Assembly: GCF_900110275.1 (NCBI RefSeq)
Contig: NZ_FODC01000003.1
Coordinates: 124,001 to 188,000 of the forward strand
Reading direction: 5' to 3'
Length of the DNA: 64,000 bases
DNA from: Duganella sp. CF517
Lineage (GTDB): Bacteria > Pseudomonadota > Gammaproteobacteria > Burkholderiales > Burkholderiaceae_D
A model generated the notes under the pieces. The model had not been told where the DNA came from. It ran no database searches and saw only the letters and a program-made list of their open reading frames with translations. The position numbers and the translations under genes were made by a program. Within the stretch, counting starts at the first letter, position 1; each line of letters begins with the position of its first letter. This document shows, piece after piece, positions 17,152 to 25,499 of the stretch.

Positions 17152-18432
17152 TTAAAACATCGTGACGATGAAGTGGAGCGCCACACCCACCAGGCCGCCG
17201 ACCAAGGTGCCGTTGATGCGAATAAACTGCAAGTCGCGCCCGATCGACAGCTCGATGCGGTTGCTCATTTCTTCCTTCGTCCACGTCGCCAGTTGCGCTT
17301 CGATGAACAGGCCGACCTCGCCGCGGTACTTTTTAACCAGCTGGGCGCTGCCGGCCTCGATCGCGCGGTTCAGGCTGTCGCCCACCGACGGATTGTCGGT
17401 CAGCAGCTTGCCGGCGTTTTCCACCAGCCGCCGGGCGCTGGCGGGAATGCTCGGCGTCTCGCTGCGCAGGTCGGCCAGCAGCCGCGCCCGCAAGGTATCC
17501 CAGATGCCGTCGAGCATCTGCTGCACCGTGTCGCTGGTCAGCGCCTGCTGTTGATAACGGCCGATCGCTTCCTGCCAGGCCGGATCGCCCTTGAGCCGCA
17601 GCGCGCTGTTGGCGATCCACACGCCGAGCCGCTGGCGCACCTCGTGCGCGCGGTTCAGCCGCATCTCGGCCACCTTTTCGGTCGTCGAGCGGATGATGCG
17701 GGGCATGGCCTTGCGCAACGCATACTTGAGCACCGAGCTTTCCGTGTTCACGGCGCTTTGCACCATCGCCTCGATGGTGGGATGGTTGGCCGGATCGGAC
17801 AGGTAGATCTCGAACTGGTCGAGCGCGGCGTCCACCAGCTGCTGCGGCTGGTCCTCGGCGACCAGCGCCTCGACGCAATCGCCCGCCAGGCCGGACAGGT
17901 CGATGCGCGCCAGCTCGCGCGTCGCCACCTCGCGCAGCATGCGGCGGATCTTGTCGTGGTCGGCCATTTGCAACAGCTTTTCCAGTGCCGGGCCGACCCA
18001 GGCGCTCAGTTGCGCCGCGTTGGTTTGCATGTAGCGGCCGGCCCGGCCGGCGATATCGACCTGGCGGATGCGCTGGGCGATGCCTTCCTCGGTGATGAAG
18101 TGGTTCTCGACAAAGTTGCCCAGGCTTTTGCCGATGCTGTCCTTGCTGTTGGGGATGATGGCCGTGTGCCACAACGGAATGCCGAGCGGATGGCGGAACA
18201 GTGCGGTGACGGCGAACCAGTCGGCGATGGCGCCCACCATGGCCGCTTCGGAGAACGCTTCCAGGTAGCCCCAGGCCGCATGGCCGCCGTGTTGCGAGCG
18301 CGCCAGCGCGAACAGCAGGGCGGCCAGCACCAGCAGGCCCAGCGCGACCGCCTGCATGGTGCGCAGCCGGGCGCGCTTGATGGCGTCCTCGGTGTCGTCC
18401 AGTTGGCGGATGATGTCGATATCACGTTTCAT
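17152..18432 (-). CDS. DUF445 inner-membrane protein
   Basis: 426 residues from ATG at 18432. The frame stays open further upstream, but that part lies over the divergent gene on the other strand and is not coding. DUF445 features: one or two transmembrane segments near residues 20-45 (MQAVALGLLVLAALLFALA), the conserved GAIADWFAVTALFRHPLG just after, a long helical soluble part, and a C-terminal membrane segment (LVGGLVGVALHFIVTMF). Function is unknown in the family. The start lies 28 bases from the divergent pentapeptide gene, so the two share a promoter region. Confidence 0.85.
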   Translation of the reverse strand: MKRDIDIIRQLDDTEDAIKRARLRTMQAVALGLLVLAALLFALARSQHGGHAAWGYLEAFSEAAMVGAIADWFAVTALFRHPLGIPLWHTAIIPNSKDSIGKSLGNFVENHFITEEGIAQRIRQVDIAGRAGRYMQTNAAQLSAWVGPALEKLLQMADHDKIRRMLREVATRELARIDLSGLAGDCVEALVAEDQPQQLVDAALDQFEIYLSDPANHPTIEAMVQSAVNTESSVLKYALRKAMPRIIRSTTEKVAEMRLNRAHEVRQRLGVWIANSALRLKGDPAWQEAIGRYQQQALTSDTVQQMLDGIWDTLRARLLADLRSETPSIPASARRLVENAGKLLTDNPSVGDSLNRAIEAGSAQLVKKYRGEVGLFIEAQLATWTKEEMSNRIELSIGRDLQFIRINGTLVGGLVGVALHFIVTMF

Positions 18433-18460
18433 GCGGTCGCTTCTGATAAAATTCTGGCTG

Positions 18461-19144
18461 ATGATACATGACAACTCTACGATTTCCGGCATCACGCTCG
18501 ACAGGGCGGAACTTGAACAACACCTGTCGCAATCGGTGCGCCACTTCGACGGCTGCACCTTCGACGACGCCGACCTGTCGCGGCTCGACCTGCAGGGCTG
18601 CACCTTCGAACGCTGCACTTTTCTTGGCGCCATACTGTTCGCTTGCAAGATGGCACGCACCAGCTGGCTGCGTTGCCGCGCCGGTGGCGCGGCCTTCGAA
18701 TCGGCCGACGCCGTCGATGCGCGCTTCGAAGGCTGCGACCTGAACAACACCCAATGGCGGCGCGCCAAGCTGGCATCGGCATCGTATCGTGGCTGCAAGC
18801 TGACCGGCGCTTCGTTCGAGGAAGTGTCGCATCTGGGCATCCATTTCGAGGAGAGCCTGCTGGTCGGCGCCGACATGCGCGGCTTTTCCTTCCGCAAGGC
18901 GACCTTGAAGGAGCTGGACCTGTCCGACGCCTATCTGGCCGGCTGCGATTTCCGCGATGCCGTCTTCGAAGGGGGCAGTTTGCGTAACGCCGTGCTGAAG
19001 CTGGCCAAGTTTCAGGGCGCGGACCTGCGCGGAACCGACATCGAGGGCGTCAAGCTGGCCGACGCCGGCATGTTCAAGGGCGCCGTCATCTCCCACTCGC
19101 AGGCTGCGGGCTTTCTTCGGGAGCTGGGATTCATCGTCAGCTAG
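18461..19144 (+). CDS. Pentapeptide-repeat protein (Qnr/MfpA-like size)
   Basis: 227 residues from ATG at 18461. Most of the chain is pentapeptide repeats A(D/N)Lxx: FDGCTFDDADLSRLDLQGCTF and later repeats through ADLRGTDIEGVKLADAG, which should fold as a right-handed quadrilateral beta-helix. It ends in a non-repeat segment, AVISHSQAAGFLRELGFIVS, resembling the C-terminal dimerisation helix of Qnr proteins. Length and layout match the DNA-mimic gyrase-protecting Qnr/MfpA group, but pentapeptide proteins are diverse and quinolone protection is only a hypothesis. It is divergent from the DUF445 gene. Confidence 0.8.
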   Translation: MIHDNSTISGITLDRAELEQHLSQSVRHFDGCTFDDADLSRLDLQGCTFERCTFLGAILFACKMARTSWLRCRAGGAAFESADAVDARFEGCDLNNTQWRRAKLASASYRGCKLTGASFEEVSHLGIHFEESLLVGADMRGFSFRKATLKELDLSDAYLAGCDFRDAVFEGGSLRNAVLKLAKFQGADLRGTDIEGVKLADAGMFKGAVISHSQAAGFLRELGFIVS

Positions 19145-19216
19145 CGGGCGGTCGCTGGTGCCGATTGCATCATGCAAGGCGAAGTTCCCGAAAAAACAAC
19201 TACCGGAAAACTTGAC

Positions 19217-19246
19217 TTGTCATACCCCTTGCGATTGAGATATTAT
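19217..19246 (+). promoter_or_regulatory. Candidate sigma-70 promoter of the pectate lyase
   Basis: TTGTCA (19217-19222) and TATTAT (19241-19246) each match the consensus at five of six positions and are 18 bases apart, in a locally AT-rich patch. If used, transcription would start near 19253 and leave a leader of about 430 nt before the pectate lyase ATG. Confidence 0.4.
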
Positions 19247-19681
19247 TTCTAAAGAGAAATTTTCTGCGTTGGCGAGGACTGCATAGGCCTGGACATGCGA
19301 CCTCGGTGTGGCGATAAGATGTTTGTAATCAATGGCTTGTCATGACGGAGCCATCTTCGTCCGGGATGTGGCTTGGCGGTAGAACGCTATGGTTTCTCGG
19401 CGCTAGTCTGTCAAATATGGTCATACGATATCGGACGACATGGCAAATAATCAAGGGTCTGATTATTTGATTCCGGCGGGCGTTTGCCAGCGTCGGCTGC
19501 TAATCTTGAGTTGCTTTCTCGCATCTCGCCCCGCTATGACCGGGGGGCGTTCCCTTTAGCCTGTCCCCCAGGCTACCACGGTGGCGCCAAGATATCTCCC
19601 CGGGCGCGGTTCTGTTGCAGTTGTCATTTCAAGTGGCCTGTCCGAAGGCCCGTAACTAACCCGTTAGGAGACGAAAAAATC
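19247..19681 (+). other. Long structured leader, no gene
   Basis: The 537 bases from 19145 to 19681 contain no convincing gene; an open frame from 19484 has no ribosome site and poor codon use. The part downstream of the promoter candidate is rich in inverted repeats: ATGGCT/AGCCAT around 19331-19353, CGCCCCG against CGGGG(GG)CG around 19527-19549, the perfect TAGCCTG-TCCCC-CAGGCTA at 19557-19575, and GGCCT/AGGCC near 19633-19648. This looks like a folded 5' untranslated region. I could not match it to a known riboswitch class. Confidence 0.4.
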
Positions 19682-21151
19682 ATGGCACCAAAATATTCCG
19701 TAATGTGTGCGGCGCTGGCCGCGCTGTTTTCAACCGGCGTCCAAGCCGCCGATTGGCCGAGCGGCTTTTCGAAGTGCGCCGACGAGGGCGGCACTTGCAA
19801 GGCGGGCACCACCAGCCGTCAGGTCTCGTTCGGCTTGAAGGATAAGTGGGTGATCAAGACCTTGTCCGGCAACGTCGCCTGCACCACGGCGACCTTCGGT
19901 TCCGATCCGAATGCGGGCGCCACGGAGAAGTGCGCGGTCGGTCCGCTGTCGTCGACGCCCACACCTACGCCGACGCCAACCCCAACGCCTACGCCAACAC
20001 CGACGCCAACGCCAACGCCAACGCCAACACCAACGCCAACACCGACACCGGGCGACGCCACCTATCAATCGGCACCCGCATCCGGCTGGGCCGGCACCAA
20101 CGGCGGCACCACCGGCGGCGCGGCCGCGCCATCGACCGCGATCTACAAGGTCAGTTCCGCTTCGCAGCTGATGGCGGCGATCAAGGCGCAGGGCGACAAT
20201 CCCAAGATCATCAAACTGTACGGCACCATCGATCCGACCTCGTCGGACAATGGCGGCCCTTACACCAGCAAGGACGACCAAGCCGCGCGTCTGCAGATCA
20301 AGCTGGGCAGCAATACCACCTTGATCGGCGTCGGCAGCGATGCGAGGCTGGTCAACGCCAATCTTGTCATCAACGGCAAGAAGAACGTCATCGTGCGCAA
20401 CCTGAACATCAGCCTGCCATGCGACAAGTATCCGTTGTGGGACCCGGAAGACGGCGCCAACGGCAACTGGAATTCGGAGTATGACGGCGTCACCATCCTG
20501 GCCTCGACCAACGTCTGGGTCGACCACAACGTCTTCACCGACGCACCGAAGACGGACGACCAGTCGCCGACCGAGAACGGCATGCTCAAGCAATGCCACG
20601 ACGGCGCGCTGGACGTCAAGAATGCCTCGGACTATGTGACCGTATCGAACAACCGCTTCGAGCTGCACGCGAAGAACAACCTGGTCGGCTCGTCCGATAG
20701 CCGGACCACCGACGATGGCCATTTGACGGTTACCTTCAACAACAACCACTACCTGAACATCAGCGACCGCGCACCGCGTGTGCGTTTCGGTAAGGTTCAC
20801 GTCTACAACAACTACTTCGAGGGCTCGCGCAGCCATCCGGTGTACAAGCACCAGTACAGCCTGGGCGTGGCGTATAAGGCGAAGATGATCTCGACTAACA
20901 ATGCGTTCGAGATCGCCGGGGCCAGCAGTTGCCCGGATATCGTCAAGAATCCGGGTTCGTCGAGCATGACCGGGGCGATTGTCGATACGGGATCGCTGTT
21001 GAACGGTAGCGCGTTGAATGTGGCGGGGGCGTGCAGCTTCAGCAACGCTGTCGGCTGGACCGTGCCTTATTCGTATTCGCCGCTGGGGGCGTCGGCGGTA
21101 AAGGCGTCGGTGCTGAGTAACGCGGGGACCGGGAAATTGACCGTGAATTAA
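19682..21151 (+). CDS. Secreted pectate lyase, PL1 family
   Basis: 489 residues from the ATG at 19682, preceded by TAGGAGA; the open frame further upstream is ignored. The layout is a signal peptide (MAPKYSVMC to VQAADW), a small Cys-containing N-terminal module (residues about 22-88, WPSGFSKCADEGGTCKAG... KCAVGP) that may be a carbohydrate-binding module, a Thr-Pro linker, then a parallel beta-helix PL1 catalytic domain. Catalytic motifs are VWVDHNVF (Ca2+ site region), DGALDVKNASDYVTVSNN and SDRAPRVRFGKVHVYNNYF, which holds the family's Arg. It cleaves polygalacturonate by beta-elimination outside the cell. It probably works with the rhamnogalacturonan locus at 29.5-37 kb. Confidence 0.92.
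   Translation: MAPKYSVMCAALAALFSTGVQAADWPSGFSKCADEGGTCKAGTTSRQVSFGLKDKWVIKTLSGNVACTTATFGSDPNAGATEKCAVGPLSSTPTPTPTPTPTPTPTPTPTPTPTPTPTPTPTPGDATYQSAPASGWAGTNGGTTGGAAAPSTAIYKVSSASQLMAAIKAQGDNPKIIKLYGTIDPTSSDNGGPYTSKDDQAARLQIKLGSNTTLIGVGSDARLVNANLVINGKKNVIVRNLNISLPCDKYPLWDPEDGANGNWNSEYDGVTILASTNVWVDHNVFTDAPKTDDQSPTENGMLKQCHDGALDVKNASDYVTVSNNRFELHAKNNLVGSSDSRTTDDGHLTVTFNNNHYLNISDRAPRVRFGKVHVYNNYFEGSRSHPVYKHQYSLGVAYKAKMISTNNAFEIAGASSCPDIVKNPGSSSMTGAIVDTGSLLNGSALNVAGACSFSNAVGWTVPYSYSPLGASAVKASVLSNAGTGKLTVN
19955..20050 (+). repeat. Thr-Pro coding microsatellite (linker)
   Basis: 96 bases encode 16 uninterrupted Thr-Pro pairs through six-base units ACN-CCN. It separates the N-terminal module from the catalytic domain of the pectate lyase. 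Such tracts change length by slippage in whole units and so tolerate variation; the linker is probably extended and may be O-glycosylated. Confidence 0.9.
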
Positions 21152-21169
21152 GTCGGGGAGTAGTTAGCA

Positions 21170-21205
21170 AAAATCCGGCGCGTCCATGAGGGCGCGCCGG
21201 ATTTT
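21170..21205. terminator. Bidirectional intrinsic terminator
   Basis: A perfect 13-bp stem (AAAATCCGGCGCG / CGCGCCGGATTTT) with a 10-nt loop and further T residues on the right. The A-run on the left gives a U-tract for the opposite strand as well. It sits between the convergent pectate lyase and amino-acid permease genes and should end both transcripts. Confidence 0.88.
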
Positions 21206-21232
21206 TTCATTGAGGTGTCGATCGTTCAGGTC

Positions 21233-22621
21233 TTAGTTCATCGCCGAATGCTTGCGCGCGTAACCGAAGTAAATCACCAGGCCGATCGCCATCCAGATAA
21301 TGAACGCGACCCACGTATGCCAGCTTAGGTAAGTCATCAGCATGACGCAGAAGATCACCGCCAGCGCGGGAATCACCGGCACGCCGGGACAACGGAACGC
21401 GCGCTTCAGATCGGGACGCTTCTTGCGCAGGATGACCACGGCGATCGCCACCAGGCTGAACGCGGCCAGGGTGCCGATATTGATCAGCTCTGTCAGGATG
21501 TTCAGCGGCACGACTGCGGCGATCAGGCCGAACACGATACCCACCAGCCAGGTCGCGAAGAATGGCGTGTGGAAGCGCGGATGCACAGTCGACAGACGTT
21601 TCGGCAGCAGGCCGTCGCGCGACATGGCGTAGATCACGCGGGTCTGGCCGTAAGCCATCACCAGAATCACGGTGGTCATGCCGAGGATGGCGCCGAGATC
21701 GACGAATGCGGCGACCCAGTTCTCGCCGGCGTACTTGAGCGCCAGGGTGACAGGGTGGTCAACGCCGAGGAACTGCTGGTAAGGCACGATGCCGGTCATG
21801 ATCGCCGACACCACCACGTACAGGATCGTGCACGCCGCCAGCGAACCGATGATGCCGATCGGTAGGTCGCGCTCGGGACGTTTGACTTCCTCGGCGGCCG
21901 AGGTCACCGCGTCGAAACCGATGAAGGCGAAGAACACCAGCGCGGCCGCGCTCAGCATGCCGTTGTAGCCGTAAGGCATGAAGGGCTGCCAGTTGGCCGG
22001 CTGCACATGGCGCGCGCCGACGACGATGAACAGCAGCACCACGCCGACCTTGATGGCGACCATGATGTTGTTCAGGCGGGCCGATTCGCGCACGCCCCAG
22101 CTCAGCATGGCCGTCAGGATCAGCATGATGATCAGCGCCGGCAGGTTGATCCAGGTGGTGACTCCGGGCACGGCGCCTGGCGCGGCGGTCAGCACCGTCG
22201 GCAGCTGCAGGCCGAAGCCGGAGATCAGCGACTGGAAGTAGCCGGACCAGCCGACCGAGACGGCCGACGTGGCCAGTCCGTATTCGAGCAGCAAGTCCCA
22301 GCCGATCATCCAGGCGGCCAGTTCGCCCAGGGTGGCGTAGGTGTAGGTGTAGATCGAGCCGGCGACCGGCACGGTGGAGGCGAATTCGGCGTAACACAGC
22401 GCGGCGAAGCCGCAGGCAACGGCGGCGACGATGAACGACAAGGTCAGGGCGGGGCCGGCGGTGACGGCGCCGGTGCCGGTCAGCACGAAGATGCCGGTGC
22501 CGACGATGGCGCCGATGCCCATCAATATCAGGTCGAAGGGACCAAGCACCTTGGCCAAGCCGCCGGGTTTGCGGGCGTTGGCGATCATCTCATCCAGATT
22601 CTTCGTTCTAAAAAGGCTCAA
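21233..22621 (-). CDS. APC-superfamily amino-acid permease (CAT/YfnA-like)
   Basis: 462 residues with 12 predicted membrane segments. It starts at a TTG with GGAG seven bases upstream, and the N-terminus MSLFRTKNLDEMI is typical of the family. Diagnostic motifs are GIGAIVGTGIFVLTG in TM1, GFDAVTSAAEEVKRPERDLP in the TM6-7 region and YGQTRVIYAMSRDGLLP. Relatives transport cationic or broad-range amino acids with protons. There is no operon partner; a bidirectional terminator separates it from the pectate lyase gene. Confidence 0.88.
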   Translation of the reverse strand: MSLFRTKNLDEMIANARKPGGLAKVLGPFDLILMGIGAIVGTGIFVLTGTGAVTAGPALTLSFIVAAVACGFAALCYAEFASTVPVAGSIYTYTYATLGELAAWMIGWDLLLEYGLATSAVSVGWSGYFQSLISGFGLQLPTVLTAAPGAVPGVTTWINLPALIIMLILTAMLSWGVRESARLNNIMVAIKVGVVLLFIVVGARHVQPANWQPFMPYGYNGMLSAAALVFFAFIGFDAVTSAAEEVKRPERDLPIGIIGSLAACTILYVVVSAIMTGIVPYQQFLGVDHPVTLALKYAGENWVAAFVDLGAILGMTTVILVMAYGQTRVIYAMSRDGLLPKRLSTVHPRFHTPFFATWLVGIVFGLIAAVVPLNILTELINIGTLAAFSLVAIAVVILRKKRPDLKRAFRCPGVPVIPALAVIFCVMLMTYLSWHTWVAFIIWMAIGLVIYFGYARKHSAMN

Positions 22622-22764
22622 AATTGGGCTCCGTTTATTTTTGTGTTTGTCTGTGTCTGTGGTGTGGGGGGCTGCCCCTCGCGCCGGATCGCGGCGCCGC
22701 CAAATGATACAGGAACTTGATATGAATTAATGATTTGCTTTAGTGCAAGAAACCGTACGACTGA

Positions 22765-22797
22765 CGGGGTCGTGTCCGAATGACAGACTTGACCCCG
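22765..22797. repeat. Inverted repeat between permease and CdaR-type gene
   Basis: A 7-bp perfect stem (CGGGGTC / GACCCCG) around a 19-nt loop lies 8 bases past the CdaR-type gene's stop codon, on its 3' side. It may be a weak terminator or a REP-like extragenic element. Only one copy is present here, so the repeat nature is unproven. The rest of 22622-22804 shows nothing clear. Confidence 0.3.
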
Positions 22798-22804
22798 GTG
22801 GTTT

Positions 22805-23980
22805 TTAGGTCGTTAGCAGCGCGGAGACGTAGAGGAGGAAGCGGTCTTCGAGGCGGGCGAGGTCGAGGCCGGTGATCTCGCCGATGCGGCGCAGCCGGTA
22901 GTCGAGCGTGTTGCGGTGGATGTGCAGCGCTGCGGCCGTCGCCGCCGGGTGGCCGTCGTGCGCGAACCAGGCGTCGAGCGTGCGCTGCAGCAGTTCCTTG
23001 TGTTTGTCCTGCGCGCGCAGCCGGGCGAGCGGCAGCTTTAGTTGCGCCGCTTGCCAACCCGAGCCGAGGCCGGACAGCAGCACCGGCAGCGCCTGCTCGT
23101 AGTAGCTGAAGCGGGTGCCGCGCGGCTGGCGCGCACGGCCGATCCGGGCCGCCGTCCGCGCGCTGTGGTACGAAATGGCGACGCCTTCGATGCCGGTCAG
23201 GGCGATGCCCATCGTCACGGTATGGGCTTCGCCGCCTTCCTCCCTTAACATGGCGGACAGCGATTGCAGCCGCTTTTGCGCCCGCGCCTGGGCGTCCTGC
23301 GCCGGCATGTGCGCCTGGGATTTGGCCGTGCCGGGCCCATTGTGGAAGTCGAGGATGACCATTTCGTGCGCGCTGGCCGCCGCCGTCAGCGCCGCCGGCT
23401 GGCGCGTCAGCATGCGCATTTGCAGGCGCTGGATCTCGGTCAGCGCCTCCACCGTGCCGGCCTTGTCGTCCACCTCCAGCACGAAGACCTGGTGCGTGCG
23501 GCCGAAGTCGACCCCCAGGCGCCGCGCCCACGCCTCCAGCCCGGCGTGGTCGGCGTCGTCGCCGTTGATCAGTTTGAGAACGAAAGCTTCCCGGTAGCGG
23601 CTATCGCGCTGCAGTTCGCCGGTCAGTTGCGCCTGCTCGAGGATCATTTCCGCCGTCAGGCGCACCAGCTCGCCGAATTGGCGCACTTCGTCGGGCGCGC
23701 CGCTCAGGCCGACCGCGCCGCACAGCTGGCCGTTGACCGTCAGCGGCAGGTTGATGCCGGGCTGGGCGCCGTGCATGTTGCGGGCGCTGGCGCTGTCGAT
23801 CTCGACGGCCAGCTTCTTGGCCAGCGCCAGCATCGCGCCCGTGTGCAGCTCGCCGATGCGCGCCGGGTTGCCGCTGGCGATGATGCTGCCGCTGACATCC
23901 ATGACGTTGACGTTGTAGGGGATGATTTTCATCGTGCGCGTGACGATGTCCTGCGCCAGCTGGGTGCTGAGTATGCTCAT
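22805..23980 (-). CDS. CdaR-type sugar-diacid regulator
   Basis: 391 residues from the ATG at 23980; the frame is open to a TTG at 24010, but CdaR proteins start like MSILSTQLAQDIV. The N-terminal diacid-binding domain runs to about residue 135 (IVTRTMKIIPYNVNVMDVSGSIIASG, GLSGAPDEVRQFGELVRLTAEMI), followed by a GGDEF-like middle. The C-terminal PucR/CdaR helix-turn-helix is at HPAATAAALHIHRNTLDYRLRRIGEITG. CdaR activates glucarate/galactarate/glycerate genes in enterobacteria. Here it diverges from an MFS carrier and glycerate kinase, fitting a glycerate or aldarate regulon. Confidence 0.88.
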   Translation of the reverse strand: MSILSTQLAQDIVTRTMKIIPYNVNVMDVSGSIIASGNPARIGELHTGAMLALAKKLAVEIDSASARNMHGAQPGINLPLTVNGQLCGAVGLSGAPDEVRQFGELVRLTAEMILEQAQLTGELQRDSRYREAFVLKLINGDDADHAGLEAWARRLGVDFGRTHQVFVLEVDDKAGTVEALTEIQRLQMRMLTRQPAALTAAASAHEMVILDFHNGPGTAKSQAHMPAQDAQARAQKRLQSLSAMLREEGGEAHTVTMGIALTGIEGVAISYHSARTAARIGRARQPRGTRFSYYEQALPVLLSGLGSGWQAAQLKLPLARLRAQDKHKELLQRTLDAWFAHDGHPAATAAALHIHRNTLDYRLRRIGEITGLDLARLEDRFLLYVSALLTT

Positions 23981-24033
23981 GGCGGTTTTTATGTTGTACG
24001 GTTTTCCCAAGGATGACGGCGATTTTAACCTTT

Positions 24034-24046
24034 TATTGCGGCAATA
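24034..24046. promoter_or_regulatory. Candidate operator between CdaR-type and MFS genes
   Basis: TATTGC-G-GCAATA is a perfect inverted repeat with 6-bp arms and a 1-nt centre in the divergent intergenic region (23981-24164), the best palindrome there. It is a reasonable binding site for the CdaR-type regulator, but no consensus for this regulator is known to me and a short palindrome may occur by chance. Confidence 0.35.
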
Positions 24047-24164
24047 TTTGTGCGGATGCCCAGTAATTCGCGCGGCGGGCCGCTAATTCTCGTGCGTTTG
24101 GCCGATGTTTTCTATCGGGCTATTCCAGATAATCAGCACCACTATAAAACTTAGGAGACCTGGA

Positions 24165-25487
24165 ATGAGCAATCCGTCCATCGCCGCGCGACAGCCCGCG
24201 GCATCCGTTCTCGAGGGGGCGTACAAAAAGGCGACGTGGCACCTGATACCGTTTATTTTCGTCTGCTACTTCTTTAATTACCTCGACCGCGTCAACGTCG
24301 GCTTCGCCAAGCTGGAGATGCTCGACGCGCTCAAGCTGAGCAACACCGTCTACGGACTCGGCGCCGGCATCTTCTTCATTGGCTACGTGCTGAGCGGCGT
24401 GCCGAGCAACCTGATCCTCCACAAACTCGGCGCGCGGCGCTGGATCGCGGTGATGATGGTGGCGTGGGGCGCCTTGTCCGCCTGCATGCTGTTCGTGACG
24501 ACGCCGCTGTCGTTCTATGTGCTGCGCTTCTTCACCGGTGTGGCCGAGGCCGGGTTCTTCCCGGGCATGGTGCTGTACTTTACGCATTGGTTCCCTTCGC
24601 AGAAACGCGGCCAGGTGATGGCGCTGTTCATGTCGGCGATTCCGATCTCCGGCCTGATCGGCGGCCCGCTGTCGGGCTGGATGCTGGCGCACTTTTCGGC
24701 CGGCCAGGGTGGCATGATGGGCTGGCAGTGGCTGTTCCTGCTGCAGGGCGTGCCGACGGTGTTGCTCGGCATTGGCGTGTATTTCTACTTGAACGACGGT
24801 ATTTCGCAGGCCAGTTGGCTCAACGCCGATGAAAAACGCGCGATGCAGGACGCGCTGGCGGCCGACGAGCAGCAGCGCCGGTCCACCAGCACGGTCGGCC
24901 AGTCGTTCGGCGACGTGATTCGCAACGGGAGCGTGTGGATGCTGGGCGTGATTTACTTCTGTATCCAGATGGGCGTGTATGCGATTAATTTCTGGCTGCC
25001 GTCGATCATCAAGTCGCTCGGCTACCAGAGCGCGGTCACGGTCGGTTGGCTGAGCGCCGTGCCGTATCTGTTCGCCGCCGTGTTCATGATCTGGGCCGGG
25101 CGTTCGGCCGACCGCCACGGCGAGCGCCGCTGGCACGTCACCGCGCCGATGCTGATGGGCCTTGTCGGCCTGACCCTGGCGGCCAATTTCTCCAGCAATC
25201 CGGTGATCGTCATCGCGGGGCTGAGCATGGCGACCATGGGCGCGCTGGCGGCGTTGTCGATGTTCTGGGCGCTGCCGGCGGCCTTCCTGGGCAGCGCTGC
25301 GGCGGCGGGCGGCCTGGCGCTGATTAATTCCCTCGGCCAGATCGCCGGTTTCGTCAGCCCGTTCCTGGTCGGCTGGATCAAGGATGCGACCGACAGCACC
25401 GACGTGGCGCTGTATATTCTGTCCAGCGTGATGCTGCTTGGTGCGATACTGGTGCTGCGTGTGCCGGCCAAGCTGGTCAACCGTTGA
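24165..25487 (+). CDS. MFS transporter, anion:cation symporter family
   Basis: 440 residues from the ATG at 24165, with TAGGAGACC upstream. Twelve membrane segments. The anion:cation symporter signature follows TM1 (FNYLDRVNVGFAKLEML), and RWIAVMMVAWGALSACM and RFFTGVAEAGFFPGM are typical of the GarP/phthalate/tartrate group. Between a CdaR-type regulator and glycerate kinase, the likely cargo is glycerate, glucarate or galactarate. The next gene starts 12 bases after its stop, so the two form an operon. Confidence 0.88.
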   Translation: MSNPSIAARQPAASVLEGAYKKATWHLIPFIFVCYFFNYLDRVNVGFAKLEMLDALKLSNTVYGLGAGIFFIGYVLSGVPSNLILHKLGARRWIAVMMVAWGALSACMLFVTTPLSFYVLRFFTGVAEAGFFPGMVLYFTHWFPSQKRGQVMALFMSAIPISGLIGGPLSGWMLAHFSAGQGGMMGWQWLFLLQGVPTVLLGIGVYFYLNDGISQASWLNADEKRAMQDALAADEQQRRSTSTVGQSFGDVIRNGSVWMLGVIYFCIQMGVYAINFWLPSIIKSLGYQSAVTVGWLSAVPYLFAAVFMIWAGRSADRHGERRWHVTAPMLMGLVGLTLAANFSSNPVIVIAGLSMATMGALAALSMFWALPAAFLGSAAAAGGLALINSLGQIAGFVSPFLVGWIKDATDSTDVALYILSSVMLLGAILVLRVPAKLVNR

Positions 25488-25499
25488 AATGGAGTGCCG

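Noticed and set aside
18433..18897. N-terminal extension of the DUF445 gene
   Set aside because: It overlaps the divergent pentapeptide gene, and DUF445 homology begins just after the ATG at 18432.
19955..20050. Possible CRISPR-like or satellite array
   Set aside because: The six-base periodicity is a Thr-Pro coding linker in frame with the pectate lyase; there are no spacers.
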